Shown: positions 26,907 through 34,687 of the stretch, piece by piece
How the letters are laid out: each line of letters opens with the position of its first letter
Position numbering within the stretch: position 1 is the first letter of the stretch
NCBI GenBank assembly: GCA_937928595.1
Contig: CALGJV010000011.1
Location: 124,001 to 188,000, forward strand
Length of the DNA stretch: 64,000 nt
Reading direction: 5' to 3'
Source: an uncultured Phycisphaerae bacterium
GTDB taxonomy: Bacteria; Planctomycetota; Phycisphaerae; UBA1845; Fen-1342
Notes under the pieces: generated by a model
The model's input: only the letters and a program-made list of their open reading frames with translations
Told to the model about the DNA's origin: nothing
Database searches by the model: none
Made by a program: the position numbers and the translations under genes

Positions 26907-27653
26907 ATGAGGATTCTCTCGGTGGTGGCAGTGAGCTTTCTGGCGCTGGCGGCCAGCAACGCGCTGGCCACCAACCTGCTCCAGAACCCCAGCCTCGACT
27001 TCGACGGCGGCGTCGCCAGCGGCGCTGAGAGCGCCACGGCGGACTTCTGGACGCGAACGGGTATGACCGACACGGGCAACCCGGACCCGGAGACCACCTC
27101 GCTGTTCGAGCCCTGGGCGGCGCACAACGCCGATCCCGGCGCGCGCGGCCTGTGGTTCAAGTCGTTCCTCGGCGGTGCGCTGTGGTGGAGCAACCCCCCG
27201 TCGCCGGTGGACAGCGACCTCTTCCAGGATGTTCCGGGCACGGCCGGCGCGGCCTACACGCTGTCGGCGTGGTTCAAGTACGAGAAGTACTACTCGGGTC
27301 TGAATCCCCTCCAGCCCACGCAGACGTTGCTGGCCATCGACTATTTCGACGCGGGCATGAATCTGCTGGGCAGCAACGTCCTTGATGTTGACGAGGTGAT
27401 GCCGACGCTGCCCGACGGGACCGGCAACGGCGAGTGGTATCAGTTCAGCGTCGGCGGCGTCGCGCCGGCCGGCACCGCCATTGTGCGGGCCCGGGCGTCG
27501 ATGGTCGACGGCACGTTCTCGTACCGCATCAATCCGCAGGGACAGTGGGAAGGCCTCAACCCGCAGTCGGCGTTCGTCGACGACTTCGTGCTGACGCCGG
27601 AGCCGGCGACCGGCCTGGCGCTTCTGGCGCTGCTCGTCCTGCGTCGCCGTTAG
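26907..27653 (+). CDS. secreted PEP-CTERM-type protein
   Basis: 248 residues. Signal peptide (LSVVAVSFLALAASNALA), a CBM-like beta-sandwich opening with NLLQNPSLDFDGG, and a C terminus of PEPATGLALLALLVLRRR. The last block is a short form of the PEP-CTERM sorting tag (PEP, then a hydrophobic run of about 11, then RRR). That tag is normally read by an exosortase; none is in this window. The ATG at 26907 has a strong GAGGAGGAGG site upstream. Its stop is followed by an intrinsic terminator at 27692. Function unknown. Confidence 0.75.
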   Translation: MRILSVVAVSFLALAASNALATNLLQNPSLDFDGGVASGAESATADFWTRTGMTDTGNPDPETTSLFEPWAAHNADPGARGLWFKSFLGGALWWSNPPSPVDSDLFQDVPGTAGAAYTLSAWFKYEKYYSGLNPLQPTQTLLAIDYFDAGMNLLGSNVLDVDEVMPTLPDGTGNGEWYQFSVGGVAPAGTAIVRARASMVDGTFSYRINPQGQWEGLNPQSAFVDDFVLTPEPATGLALLALLVLRRR

Positions 27654-27691
27654 GAAACGACTCTCCTCAACGTGTGACCCGATGAGTGCGG

Positions 27692-27730
27692 ACGCCCCAC
27701 CGGCTTCGGCCGGCGGGGCGTTCTCGTTTC
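27692..27730 (+). terminator. intrinsic terminator with TTCG tetraloop
   Basis: ACGCCCC (27692-27698) pairs with GGGGCGT (27715-27721); inside it CCGGC and GCCGG close a C(TTCG)G tetraloop. TCTCGTTT follows. It ends the secreted-protein run. Confidence 0.75.
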
Positions 27731-27801
27731 ATCGTGCGGACGCTGTGCTCCCCCACGACGCCCCGCGGGACTACAGTACCGGCCGGATGAAGGAGCCTCC
27801 C

Positions 27802-28989
27802 ATGACGCCCCATCGGGTTCGCCGACTCCTGCCCATTCTGCCGATCCTCGCTGCCGCTATGCCCGGCGCAGCGCAAGACCGCAAGAAGCCCGCGGGAATC
27901 CGTGTCCGGGCGGGTTATGAGCTCTCCGTCGCGGAAGCTACGCTCGCGCGTCCCAGGTTCCTGCGGCTCGATCCGGCCGGCACGCTCTACGTCAGCCGTC
28001 CGGACGCGGGCGACATCCAGGCCTGCCGGGATTGCGACGGGGACGGTTGCTACGAGACCGTCACGCCCTTCGTGCGGGACCACCGCTCGGTCCACGGCCT
28101 GTGCTGGTACGAGGGTTGGCTCTGGTTCAGCGAGTCCGGCGCGATCTTCCGGGCGCAGGATACGGACGGCGACGGGCGGGCCGACCGGGAGGAGACCGTA
28201 ATCGGTCCGGGCCGGCTGCCCGAGGGTGGCGGCCATTGGTGGCGTTCATTGCTGGTCCACAAGGGCCGGATCTACACGGGCATCGGCGACAGCGGCAACA
28301 TCACGGACGAGACGGCCACGCCGCGGCAGAAGATCTGGTCGTATGCGCTGGACGGCAGCGATGAGCGGCTGTTCTGCGCCGGCCTGCGAAACACCGAGAA
28401 GCTCGTGGTTCGCCCCGGCACGGACGAGATCTGGGGCATGGACCACGGCAGCGACTGGTTCGGCGGCCCGCTGGAGAAGAAGGCGAAAGCCGGGCAGCCC
28501 ATCACCGATCTGAACCCACCCTGCGAGATGAATCACTACGTCGAGGGCGGCTTCTACGGTCACCCCTTCATCGTCGGTTCGCGCGTGCCGCGCTACGAGT
28601 TTCTCGAACGGCCGGACATCGTCGAACTGGCGGCGAGGACGCGGCCGCCGGCCTGGGCCACCGGCGCGCACTGGGCGCCGAACGCGATGGAGTTCTACAA
28701 CGGTACTCACTTTCCGGGCGCGGCCGGCAGCGCCTTCGTGGCCTATCATGGGTCGTGGAATCGCAGCGAACGGGCCGGCTACTGCGTGACGCTCGTGCTG
28801 TTCGAGGATGGCCGGCCGTACGGTGAGCAGGTGTACGTGAACTTCCTGACGGCGGCGGGCGAGGTGCGGGGCCGACCCGTGGATTGTGCCGTGGCGCCGG
28901 ACGGCGCTCTGCTCATCAGTGACGATTACGGAAACCGGATCTACCGACTGCGATACGTGGGCGGCGCGGCCCGCGGGGAGGCGAAATGA
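27802..28989 (+). CDS. PQQ-dependent sugar dehydrogenase-like protein
   Basis: 395 residues, signal peptide (LLPILPILAAAMPGAAQ) and a six-bladed propeller of the soluble glucose/sorbosone dehydrogenase type: LRLDPAGTLYVSRPD near 55, IYTGIGDSGN near 163, GLRNTEKLVVRP and EIWGMDHGSDW near 210-225, then GSWNRSERAGY near 320 and DGALLISDDYGNRIYRLRY at the end. These enzymes oxidise sugars or alcohols in the periplasm with PQQ. The AAGGAG at 27790-27795 fixes the ATG at 27802. Its stop overlaps the start of a heme lipoprotein (ATGA), a natural electron acceptor. The substrate and true cofactor binding were not tested. Confidence 0.78.
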   Translation: MTPHRVRRLLPILPILAAAMPGAAQDRKKPAGIRVRAGYELSVAEATLARPRFLRLDPAGTLYVSRPDAGDIQACRDCDGDGCYETVTPFVRDHRSVHGLCWYEGWLWFSESGAIFRAQDTDGDGRADREETVIGPGRLPEGGGHWWRSLLVHKGRIYTGIGDSGNITDETATPRQKIWSYALDGSDERLFCAGLRNTEKLVVRPGTDEIWGMDHGSDWFGGPLEKKAKAGQPITDLNPPCEMNHYVEGGFYGHPFIVGSRVPRYEFLERPDIVELAARTRPPAWATGAHWAPNAMEFYNGTHFPGAAGSAFVAYHGSWNRSERAGYCVTLVLFEDGRPYGEQVYVNFLTAAGEVRGRPVDCAVAPDGALLISDDYGNRIYRLRYVGGAARGEAK

Positions 28990-29639
28990 GGCGAACCTCC
29001 CGACCTCGGAACAGGCCGGGCTCTGCAGCGGGTGCGCTCTTGGCATTGCTGGTCCTGGTGCTGCCGAGCGGCTGTGAGCGCCCGCCGCCGGATTCCGCGC
29101 ACGGCGCGCCGCAGCCGAGCGCCGGTGCGGCCGCGCCCGCGACGGCGTCGGTCGCAGCCCCGGACGGCGCGGCCGCGATGTTCGATCTGGTGGTCGGGCC
29201 GGTGACGCAGTTCGCGCAGTCGTGCAGCCGTTGCCACGGCGCCCACGGCGCGCTGTACGGGGCGGCTTTCGCCGCGCTCGATGAACCGGCGCTGGCCGCG
29301 AAGATCCGCGAGATGATGGAGCACAACGCACAGCTTCGTCCGACGGCGACGGACGTGGCCGCCATGGTCGCCCATCATCGGGCGCTCCAGCGCCGGCGGC
29401 CCTTTCTGTGTGTGACGAACGGGGCCGCGTACGCCGCAGGGCGCGAGACGGTATTGCGGGGCGAGTGCGCGGGCGTCGAGCGCGTGACGGCGGAGGTGAA
29501 CGGCCGGGCGGTGCCCGTCGCGATGGACGGCGACCGGTTCGAGGTCGCTTTGGGGGGCGCGTCTGGCGTCGTGTTGCGCGCGGAGAATTCGGCGGGAGCG
29601 GTCACGCTGGACTTTCCCCGACGACAATGGACGGAGTGA
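28986..29639 (+). CDS. cytochrome c-type lipoprotein
   Basis: 217 residues. Lipoprotein signal (ALLALLVLVLPSGC, lipobox Cys near residue 30), a disordered Ala/Pro stretch, then a single c-type heme site CSRCHG near residue 80. A distal Met is plausible in REMMEHNAQLRP (about 112-122). The C-terminal third is beta-rich with no heme motif. Start overlaps the stop of the PQQ dehydrogenase-like gene by four bases, so the two are made together, and it probably takes electrons from that enzyme. Ends close to the convergent M29 aminopeptidase. Confidence 0.78.
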   Translation: MRRTSRPRNRPGSAAGALLALLVLVLPSGCERPPPDSAHGAPQPSAGAAAPATASVAAPDGAAAMFDLVVGPVTQFAQSCSRCHGAHGALYGAAFAALDEPALAAKIREMMEHNAQLRPTATDVAAMVAHHRALQRRRPFLCVTNGAAYAAGRETVLRGECAGVERVTAEVNGRAVPVAMDGDRFEVALGGASGVVLRAENSAGAVTLDFPRRQWTE

Positions 29640-29729
29640 TTCGGACTCGCACCCGCCGAGTCACGCTGCCAACGGGGCCGGCCGCCGACCTGGCCGGTCC
29701 GTCCGGTTTTTCGGGCGGGGCGGCGGGCC

Positions 29730-30866
29730 TCATCTCGGCCACTGCGCGTTCAGGAACTTGCCGTTGCGGCTGATGACCTTGCCGTCGACCGCGACGGTCC
29801 CACCCCGGCGCAGGTCGCAGACCATGTCCCAGTGCAGCGCGCTCTCGTTCTTGCCGCCGGTCTTCGGGTACGCCGCCCCCAGCGCGAGGTGGCACGTCCC
29901 GCCGATCTTCTCGTCGAACAGCGTGTTCCGCGTGTACCGCCGGATCGCGTAGTTCGTGCCCAGGGCCAGCTCGCCGAGCGTCCGCGCGCCCTTGTCCTGG
30001 TCGAGCATCTTGAACAGGAAGTCCTCGTTCTTGCCGGCCGACGCCTCAACCACGCGTCCGGCCTTGAACACCAGCCGGACATCCAGCACTTCGCGCCCGC
30101 TCGTCACCGCCGGAAACGAGAACTTCACGACGCCCTCGGTCGCGTCCTCGATCGGGCCCGTGAACACCTCGCCGTCGGGGAAGTTCGCGTGGCCGCAGCA
30201 GTTCTCCCAGGACCGCCCGCGGATGCCCAGGCGGATGTCCGTGCCTTGCGGCGTGCGGATGTGCATTTCGCGGCCCTTGCCGAGGAAATCCGCCAGCCGC
30301 TGCTGCGCGACGCCCAGCCGCTTCCACGCGCCGACCGGGTCCTTCTCATCGAGCTTGCCGCCCGCGAACACGAAGTCGGCATATTCGGTCAGCGACATCT
30401 CGGCGTCCTGGGCCGCAGCGTTGGTCGGATACTGCGTGCCGACCCAGCGGATGCGGTCGGGGTCGCCGACGCGCTTGGCCTCGCGCGTCATGATCGCTTT
30501 GAGAATCGGCTTACGGGCCTGGCTGGCGAGGGCCTGCTTGGCCGGGTCCGCGTTCGACAGGTTGCGCGTGTTCTCCTCGCCCCACAACGCGATGTAGACC
30601 TGCGCCCGCGTCACCGGGAACTTGTCGAACGGCGACGTGTGCAGGAGCTGCGCGCGGCTGGCGTGCTTCAGGTGGATCTCCTTGCACCGCTCCGACTGGA
30701 TGCGGACCCACGGGTGACCGCCGGCCGCCAGAACCTCGCGGTAGACGGCCGCCAGGCCGGGTTCGGTGACGGTGGTGCCGGTGATGATGACGAGGTCGTC
30801 CTTGCGGACGCCGACACTGTAATGGACGACCACTTTCGCGAGGCGATCGAGACGCTGGTCGTGCAT
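29730..30866 (-). CDS. M29-family aminopeptidase (thermophilic metalloprotease family)
   Basis: 378 residues. Family M29 enzymes are cytoplasmic, metal-dependent, wide-specificity aminopeptidases. Typical blocks are present: DLVIITGTTVTEPGL near 25-39, NFPDGEVFTGPIEDATEG near 226 (metal ligand E), then a long C-terminal segment YTRNTLFDEKIGGTCHLALG near 316-335 and LHWDMVCDLRRGGTVAVDG near 348-366 (His/Asp ligands). ATG 30866 has AAAGGA upstream and a promoter at 30903-30932. The nine-residue match around HWDMV is well preserved. It sits alone, convergent with the heme lipoprotein. Confidence 0.87.
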   Translation of the reverse strand: MHDQRLDRLAKVVVHYSVGVRKDDLVIITGTTVTEPGLAAVYREVLAAGGHPWVRIQSERCKEIHLKHASRAQLLHTSPFDKFPVTRAQVYIALWGEENTRNLSNADPAKQALASQARKPILKAIMTREAKRVGDPDRIRWVGTQYPTNAAAQDAEMSLTEYADFVFAGGKLDEKDPVGAWKRLGVAQQRLADFLGKGREMHIRTPQGTDIRLGIRGRSWENCCGHANFPDGEVFTGPIEDATEGVVKFSFPAVTSGREVLDVRLVFKAGRVVEASAGKNEDFLFKMLDQDKGARTLGELALGTNYAIRRYTRNTLFDEKIGGTCHLALGAAYPKTGGKNESALHWDMVCDLRRGGTVAVDGKVISRNGKFLNAQWPR

Positions 30867-31177
30867 GTGTGGTCCTTTTGGAGCAGCCGTTCGGGAGTCG
30901 CGATGATAGGCCCGCGCCACGGGCGGCGTCCAGCCGGGAGCGGGCCCCGAGCAACCGGCGGGGTGTCAGGAACGCATGGGGAGGCGGAATCGAGGGGGCG
31001 GGGGCTGCGGCCGGAAGGACCGCGCGGCCTGGCGTTCGCGCTCGCCGGCGCTCCGCGTTCGGATTCCGGGGCTGCTCTCGATCTCTTGCTCTCTGGATCT
31101 CTTTCTCTGCCGAGCAGCCCCCGTGCTGCCGCCCGGGCTCCGGCGACGCCTCGCTTGCCGCCGGTTGCGCGGCCCAT
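30867..31177. other. intergenic region between M29 gene and tRNA-Val
   Basis: About 310 bases with no gene I can support; possible reading frames are arginine-rich shadows. It contains the M29 promoter at its left end. Confidence 0.5.
30903..30932 (-). promoter_or_regulatory. sigma70-like promoter TGGACG-N18-TATCAT for the M29 gene
   Basis: On the minus strand TGGACG (30932-30927) and TATCAT (30908-30903), 18 bases apart, with transcription expected near 30895 and the ATG at 30866. Confidence 0.55.
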
Positions 31178-31251
31178 TGGGCGGCACAGGACTCGAACCT
31201 GTGACCCTCTCGGTGTAAACGAGATGCTCTGGCCAACTGAGCTAGCCGCCC
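31178..31251 (-). tRNA. tRNA-Val (anticodon UAC)
   Basis: 74 bases including discriminator A. The acceptor stem GGGCGGC/GCCGCCC, D arm GCTC/GAGC, anticodon stem TCTCG/CGAGA with loop TTTACAC (anticodon TAC), a five-base variable loop and T arm ACAGG-TTCGAGT-CCTGT all pair perfectly. It decodes GUA and probably other valine codons. The 3' CCA is not encoded (AATG follows), so it depends on the CCA-adding enzyme. Transcribed away from pheA. Confidence 0.97.
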
Positions 31252-31281
31252 GGCGGGAACTGGCCACCGCCCGCTTTCCGC

Positions 31282-31288
31282 TATGATA
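31282..31288. promoter_or_regulatory. overlapping divergent -10 elements for pheA and tRNA-Val
   Basis: TATGATA reads TATGAT on the plus strand (31282-31287) and TATCAT on the minus strand (31288-31283). The plus-strand start would be near 31294, 60 bases before pheA; the minus-strand start near 31276, 25 bases before the tRNA. The -35 boxes are weak (CTGGCC on plus). Confidence 0.4.
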
Positions 31289-31354
31289 ACCGCCGGTCGA
31301 TTCCTGCATAGTGTCGGCCCGCGCCCACACGCAGGCCGGCGCCGGAGGCCCGTC

Positions 31355-32620
31355 GTGTCGCCCTCTGACCCAACCGAATCCGCGATCCCGCCGCCGCCCG
31401 ACCGCCCCGCGCGCCCGGGCGAGGCCGCGCCGGACACCCCGGCCGCCGCTGCTGCGCACACAACAGGCGGCGGCGCGGCGGCGAAGGACGTGGGCGGCGC
31501 GGCGGGGGAGACAGGGGCGCGGACGAATGCCGCCCAGTCAGAGGCCGGCGCGGATCTCGCGACGCTCCGGCGGCGCATCGACGCGGTGGATGACGAACTG
31601 CTCCGCCTGCTCAGCGAGCGCGGGCGGCTGGCGGCGCAGATCGGCCGCCTGAAAGTTGCGGAAGGCGCGCCGATCTACGCGGCCGACCGCGAGAGCGAGA
31701 TCCTGCGGCGCATCGCCGAGCGGAACCCCGGGCCGTTTCCGGAGAGCGTGCTGCACGCGATCTATCGCGAGCTGATGAGCGGGTCGTTCTTGCTGGAGCG
31801 GCCGCTGCGGATCGCGTTTCTCGGCCCGCGCGGGAGTTTCTCGCATCTGGCGGCGAGCGGCAAGTTCGGGGCGTCGGTAACGTACGAGCCGGTGGCGGAC
31901 ATCGCCGGCGTGTTCGCGGAGGTCGAGCGAGAGCACGCGGACTTCGGCGTCGTGCCGGTGGAGAATTCGACGGGCGGCGGGATCGTCGAGACGCTGGACG
32001 CCTTTACCGACACGCACGTGAAGATCTGTGCCGAGCTGTTGCGGCGCATCCACCACAACCTACTCGCCCGGGTGCCGTTGGAGCGCGTGACGCGCATCTA
32101 CTCCAAGCCCGAGGTCTTCGACCAGTGCCGACAATGGCTCCTGGCGACCGGGCTGCACGACCGGGCCGTGCCGGTCGCGAGCACCAGCCGGGCGGCGGAA
32201 CTGGCGGCGGCCGAGGAAGGCGCGGCCGCGATCGGCAGCACGCTCGCGGGCGAGCTGTACGGGCTGCCGGTGCAGCTCGAGCACATCGAGGACAACCCCA
32301 ACAACATCACGCGGTTCTTCGTACTCGGACGCACGGCGGCCCGGCCGACCGGCGACGACAAGACAGCGCTGCTGTTCGCGGTGCCGCATCGGGCGGGGGC
32401 GCTCGTGGACGTCCTCGACGTATTCCGGTCAGAGGGGATCAACCTGACGATGATCACCTCGCGGCCGAGCCGGCGGCGGAACTGGGAGTACTACTTCTTC
32501 ACCATCGTGGAGGGGCACGCCAGCGACGCGCCGCTGGCGCGGGCGATCGACGGGGCGAGAGCGCTTTGCGCGCACCTCGCGGTGCTGGGGTCGTTTCCGA
32601 GTGTTACGGAGGCGTACTGA
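31355..32620 (+). CDS. pheA: bifunctional chorismate mutase/prephenate dehydratase (P-protein)
   Basis: 421 residues. A disordered Ala/Pro/Gly-rich N terminus (about 1-65) precedes an AroQ-type chorismate mutase (LRRRIDAVDDELLRLLSERG, about 71-90), a prephenate dehydratase domain (GPRGSFSHLAA near 158, VPVENSTGGGIVETLD near 205, NNITRFFVLG near 320) and an ACT domain (GALVDVLDVFRSEGINL) that normally binds phenylalanine for feedback. It turns chorismate into phenylpyruvate. GTG 31355 is chosen for its GGAGG at 31344-31348; the in-frame ATG at 31283 lies within a -10 element. The long disordered N terminus is unusual. Confidence 0.93.
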   Translation: MSPSDPTESAIPPPPDRPARPGEAAPDTPAAAAAHTTGGGAAAKDVGGAAGETGARTNAAQSEAGADLATLRRRIDAVDDELLRLLSERGRLAAQIGRLKVAEGAPIYAADRESEILRRIAERNPGPFPESVLHAIYRELMSGSFLLERPLRIAFLGPRGSFSHLAASGKFGASVTYEPVADIAGVFAEVEREHADFGVVPVENSTGGGIVETLDAFTDTHVKICAELLRRIHHNLLARVPLERVTRIYSKPEVFDQCRQWLLATGLHDRAVPVASTSRAAELAAAEEGAAAIGSTLAGELYGLPVQLEHIEDNPNNITRFFVLGRTAARPTGDDKTALLFAVPHRAGALVDVLDVFRSEGINLTMITSRPSRRRNWEYYFFTIVEGHASDAPLARAIDGARALCAHLAVLGSFPSVTEAY

Positions 32621-32970
32621 GGCGTGACGGGGGCTCCGATAACAGAGCATCGGCGGCCGCGGCGCGCCATGCATTTTCCGCGCCGGGCCCGCTTGCGATT
32701 TTCGAGTTGTTTTGAGGCTGTCGGCTTGATTCCGGGCGCTCACGCCGCCTAAGAGTTGAGTGACGGGGACGTAGTGCTTCAGCGGACGGACCAACGTCGC
32801 TGAGACCCTAGTGCGGGCCTCGCCGACCCCGTGGCGACCCGCTTGTCTAGGAAAACTAGTGTGGCCGGAGTGCCCGGACGCGCCTGTGTTGTGCGCCCCG
32901 GACCCCGGCGCCAATGTCCGTGGCTGCGTCGCCGGAGGGGCGGCGGGCCGCGGGCGGGGAGAGTGTCGTG
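32621..32970. other. intergenic region before a PEP-CTERM gene
   Basis: About 350 bases. It is AT-richer near 32695-32720 (GATTTTCGAGTTGTTTTGAG). CTAG-GAAAA-CTAG at 32848-32860 is a small palindrome. A weak TTGATT...TAAGAG pair lies at 32726-32755. No gene seen. Confidence 0.4.
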
Positions 32971-33660
32971 ATGCGCCCTCGGAGCCTGTTCGTCGTGGCG
33001 GCCGTCCTGGCGGCGGGTGTGGTGGCCCAGGCCGGTCCGATCCAAACGCTGTGGGACAACTACTGGTCGCCGGCGCCCGGGTATGACCGACTCGGGTATT
33101 TCTCCTCGGAGGTCAGCGCCTCGGTGCCGGATTCATTCGCGGGCGATGACGCGATTTTCGCCGAGCCCGTGCGGATCCAGGAGATCAAGTGGCTGGGCAT
33201 GCGGAACACGACCTACACGTACGGCTCCGCCGAGGTCGTGATTCTCGACACCAGTTTCAACACGCTGCATTCGCTGACCGGCCTGTCGTTCAGCTCGACG
33301 ACGATCACCGACGGGGCTTTCCCGTGGGGCTACACCCCGTACGAGGGCACCGTGGCCATTCCGAACATCGATCTGGCGGCCGGCCACTATTACTTCGCCG
33401 TGCGGCTGGTCAGCGGGACGCCGCAGGCGCCCACCGGCGGGCGAAACTTCGTGCTGACGACCGGCAACGGCACGATCCACGGCGGCACGATGGGCGTGAT
33501 CCGCGCACCGGCCTTCGGGGCGCCGAACTGGACGCTGATCGGCAACTACTTCGGCTCGCGGCCGACCGAGTACGCGTATCGGATTCGCGGCGAGATCATC
33601 CCCGAGCCGGCCGGCCTCGCCCTGCTGGCGCTCGGCGGGCTGCTCGCGCGGCGGCGGTAA
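32971..33660 (+). CDS. secreted PEP-CTERM-type protein
   Basis: 229 residues. Signal peptide (SLFVVAAVLAAGVVAQA), a beta-rich domain with WLGMRNTTYTYGSAEVVILD and HYYFAVRLVSG that resembles the ligand-binding beta-sandwiches found in planctomycete secreted proteins, and a C terminus PEPAGLALLALGGLLARRR (short PEP-CTERM tag). ATG 32971 follows GGGGAGAG at 32957-32964; an ATG at 32914 is in frame but would add a non-signal leader. A hairpin at 33726-33758 lies just downstream. No enzymatic motif. Function unknown. Confidence 0.72.
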   Translation: MRPRSLFVVAAVLAAGVVAQAGPIQTLWDNYWSPAPGYDRLGYFSSEVSASVPDSFAGDDAIFAEPVRIQEIKWLGMRNTTYTYGSAEVVILDTSFNTLHSLTGLSFSSTTITDGAFPWGYTPYEGTVAIPNIDLAAGHYYFAVRLVSGTPQAPTGGRNFVLTTGNGTIHGGTMGVIRAPAFGAPNWTLIGNYFGSRPTEYAYRIRGEIIPEPAGLALLALGGLLARRR

Positions 33661-33725
33661 CGCCGCGTTGGGCAGAGCGCCCGGTGCTCCGACGGGGCGC
33701 GCGAACGCAAGCTAAGCGTTCATTT

Positions 33726-33758
33726 GCGGGGCTGTCCTTCGCCGAGGGACGGCCCCGC
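33726..33758 (+). terminator. GC-rich hairpin, probable transcription end
   Basis: GCGGGGCTGTCC (33726-33737) pairs with GGACGGCCCCGC (33747-33758), with one G-T pair and a nine-base loop. There is no T-tract, so it is a weak or factor-assisted terminator. Confidence 0.45.
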
Positions 33759-33777
33759 GGCAATTGGGGTGGGAAGA

Positions 33778-33825
33778 AGGCACGGAGGCACGGAAGCACG
33801 CAGGCACGCAGGCACGAAGGCACGG
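33778..33825 (+). repeat. tandem octamer AGGCACGN, six copies
   Basis: Six successive eight-base units close to AGGCACGG, with two more decayed units to 33841. It lies in the 370-base gap between a PEP-CTERM gene and the DUF192 gene, where no gene is seen. The unit length is not a multiple of three, which argues against coding. Confidence 0.85.
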
Positions 33826-34029
33826 AGGGAATGAGGGACTGAGGGGCGGAGGCGGAGGGGCGCGACCGCGGGCGCCGGGAGCCCCGGCGTTGAGCGATCA
33901 TCATGGGCCCGACTCACGACTGAGGGGAAACGGGCAAGGCGCGACCGCTTCCAGGCGCGGGTGGTGAACGGGCCGAGGCCGGTGCGGGGGGCTCTGGCCG
34001 GAGCCGCGTTTTCGAGGCCGCGCTGCGGC

Positions 34030-34629
34030 TCACGGTGACGTCGTGAACACCGCCGCCGGTACCAGCAGCTTGTCGCCCTCGCGGATCCCGAGCCGCGCGA
34101 AGCTGCCCTGTTTCATCTCGAGCGCGAACATCGCCGGCTCGTACGAACTGAACGTCTCGAGCGTTCGCGGCGGCATCGCCTGGACCGTCACGATCGTGCC
34201 ATCGAACCGTGCGAACGCGATGTCCAGGGGCGTAATCGTGTTCAGCATCCAGAAACTCCGGATCCGTTCGTCGCTGAACACGAACAGCATGCCCTGGTCA
34301 TCCGCGATTTCCTCCGGCCGCACGAACATGAGCCCCTCGCTGACGACGCCCGGCCGCGAACGGTCGAAATCCTGCGCGAGCCAGACGCGCAGTTCGTGTT
34401 TGCCGACCCGAATCGTGGCGGTCGGCAAGGTGTGAAGTGGGTATTTGCGCTCGGCGTCGCTTGAGGTCGAACGCGATCCGCCGGTTTCGCCGCCCGGGGT
34501 GCCCGAGCACGCGGCCAAGACCAGGGCGGCCAACACCCCCAAGCAGCGCGCCCCGGCCGCGCGGCCGCCTCTGCTCCGGGCTGTCGGAGGAAGCGCCATA
34601 CCGCACCCGGACTTGCCAGAACGCATCAT
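34030..34629 (-). CDS. DUF192 family lipoprotein
   Basis: 199 residues. Lipoprotein signal (CLGVLAALVLAACS, Cys near 41) and a DUF192 domain: VWLAQDFDRSRPGVVSEGLMF, FVFSDERIRSFWMLNTITPLDIAFA and the closing GSFARLGIREGDKL. The R-G-L-M-F-...-F-W-M-x-N-T-x-x-P-L-D core is conserved. The family is small, extracytoplasmic and of unknown function. The ATG at 34629 begins eight bases after a minus-strand -10-like TATGCT (34643-34638), so the mRNA may be leaderless. The start codon region is part of a 16-base palindrome. Divergent from truB. Confidence 0.85.
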   Translation of the reverse strand: MMRSGKSGCGMALPPTARSRGGRAAGARCLGVLAALVLAACSGTPGGETGGSRSTSSDAERKYPLHTLPTATIRVGKHELRVWLAQDFDRSRPGVVSEGLMFVRPEEIADDQGMLFVFSDERIRSFWMLNTITPLDIAFARFDGTIVTVQAMPPRTLETFSSYEPAMFALEMKQGSFARLGIREGDKLLVPAAVFTTSP

Positions 34630-34636
34630 GATGCGT
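34621..34636. promoter_or_regulatory. 16-base perfect palindrome at the DUF192 start
   Basis: ACGCATCATGATGCGT is its own reverse complement and covers the start codon of the DUF192 gene in the DUF192/truB divergent region. It could be an operator, or a chance result of ATGATGCGT. Confidence 0.3.
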
Positions 34637-34687
34637 CAGCATAGGACCGGCTGCGGGAACCCCGCAAGCCGCAACCGGTGATCCACC

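Noticed and set aside
31283-31354. ATG at 31283 as the start of pheA
   Set aside because: It lies inside a -10 element and lacks a ribosome site; GTG 31355 has GGAGG at six bases and gives the conserved domain length.
33778-33841. Octamer array as a CRISPR array
   Set aside because: Units are only eight bases and contiguous, with no spacers and no cas genes.
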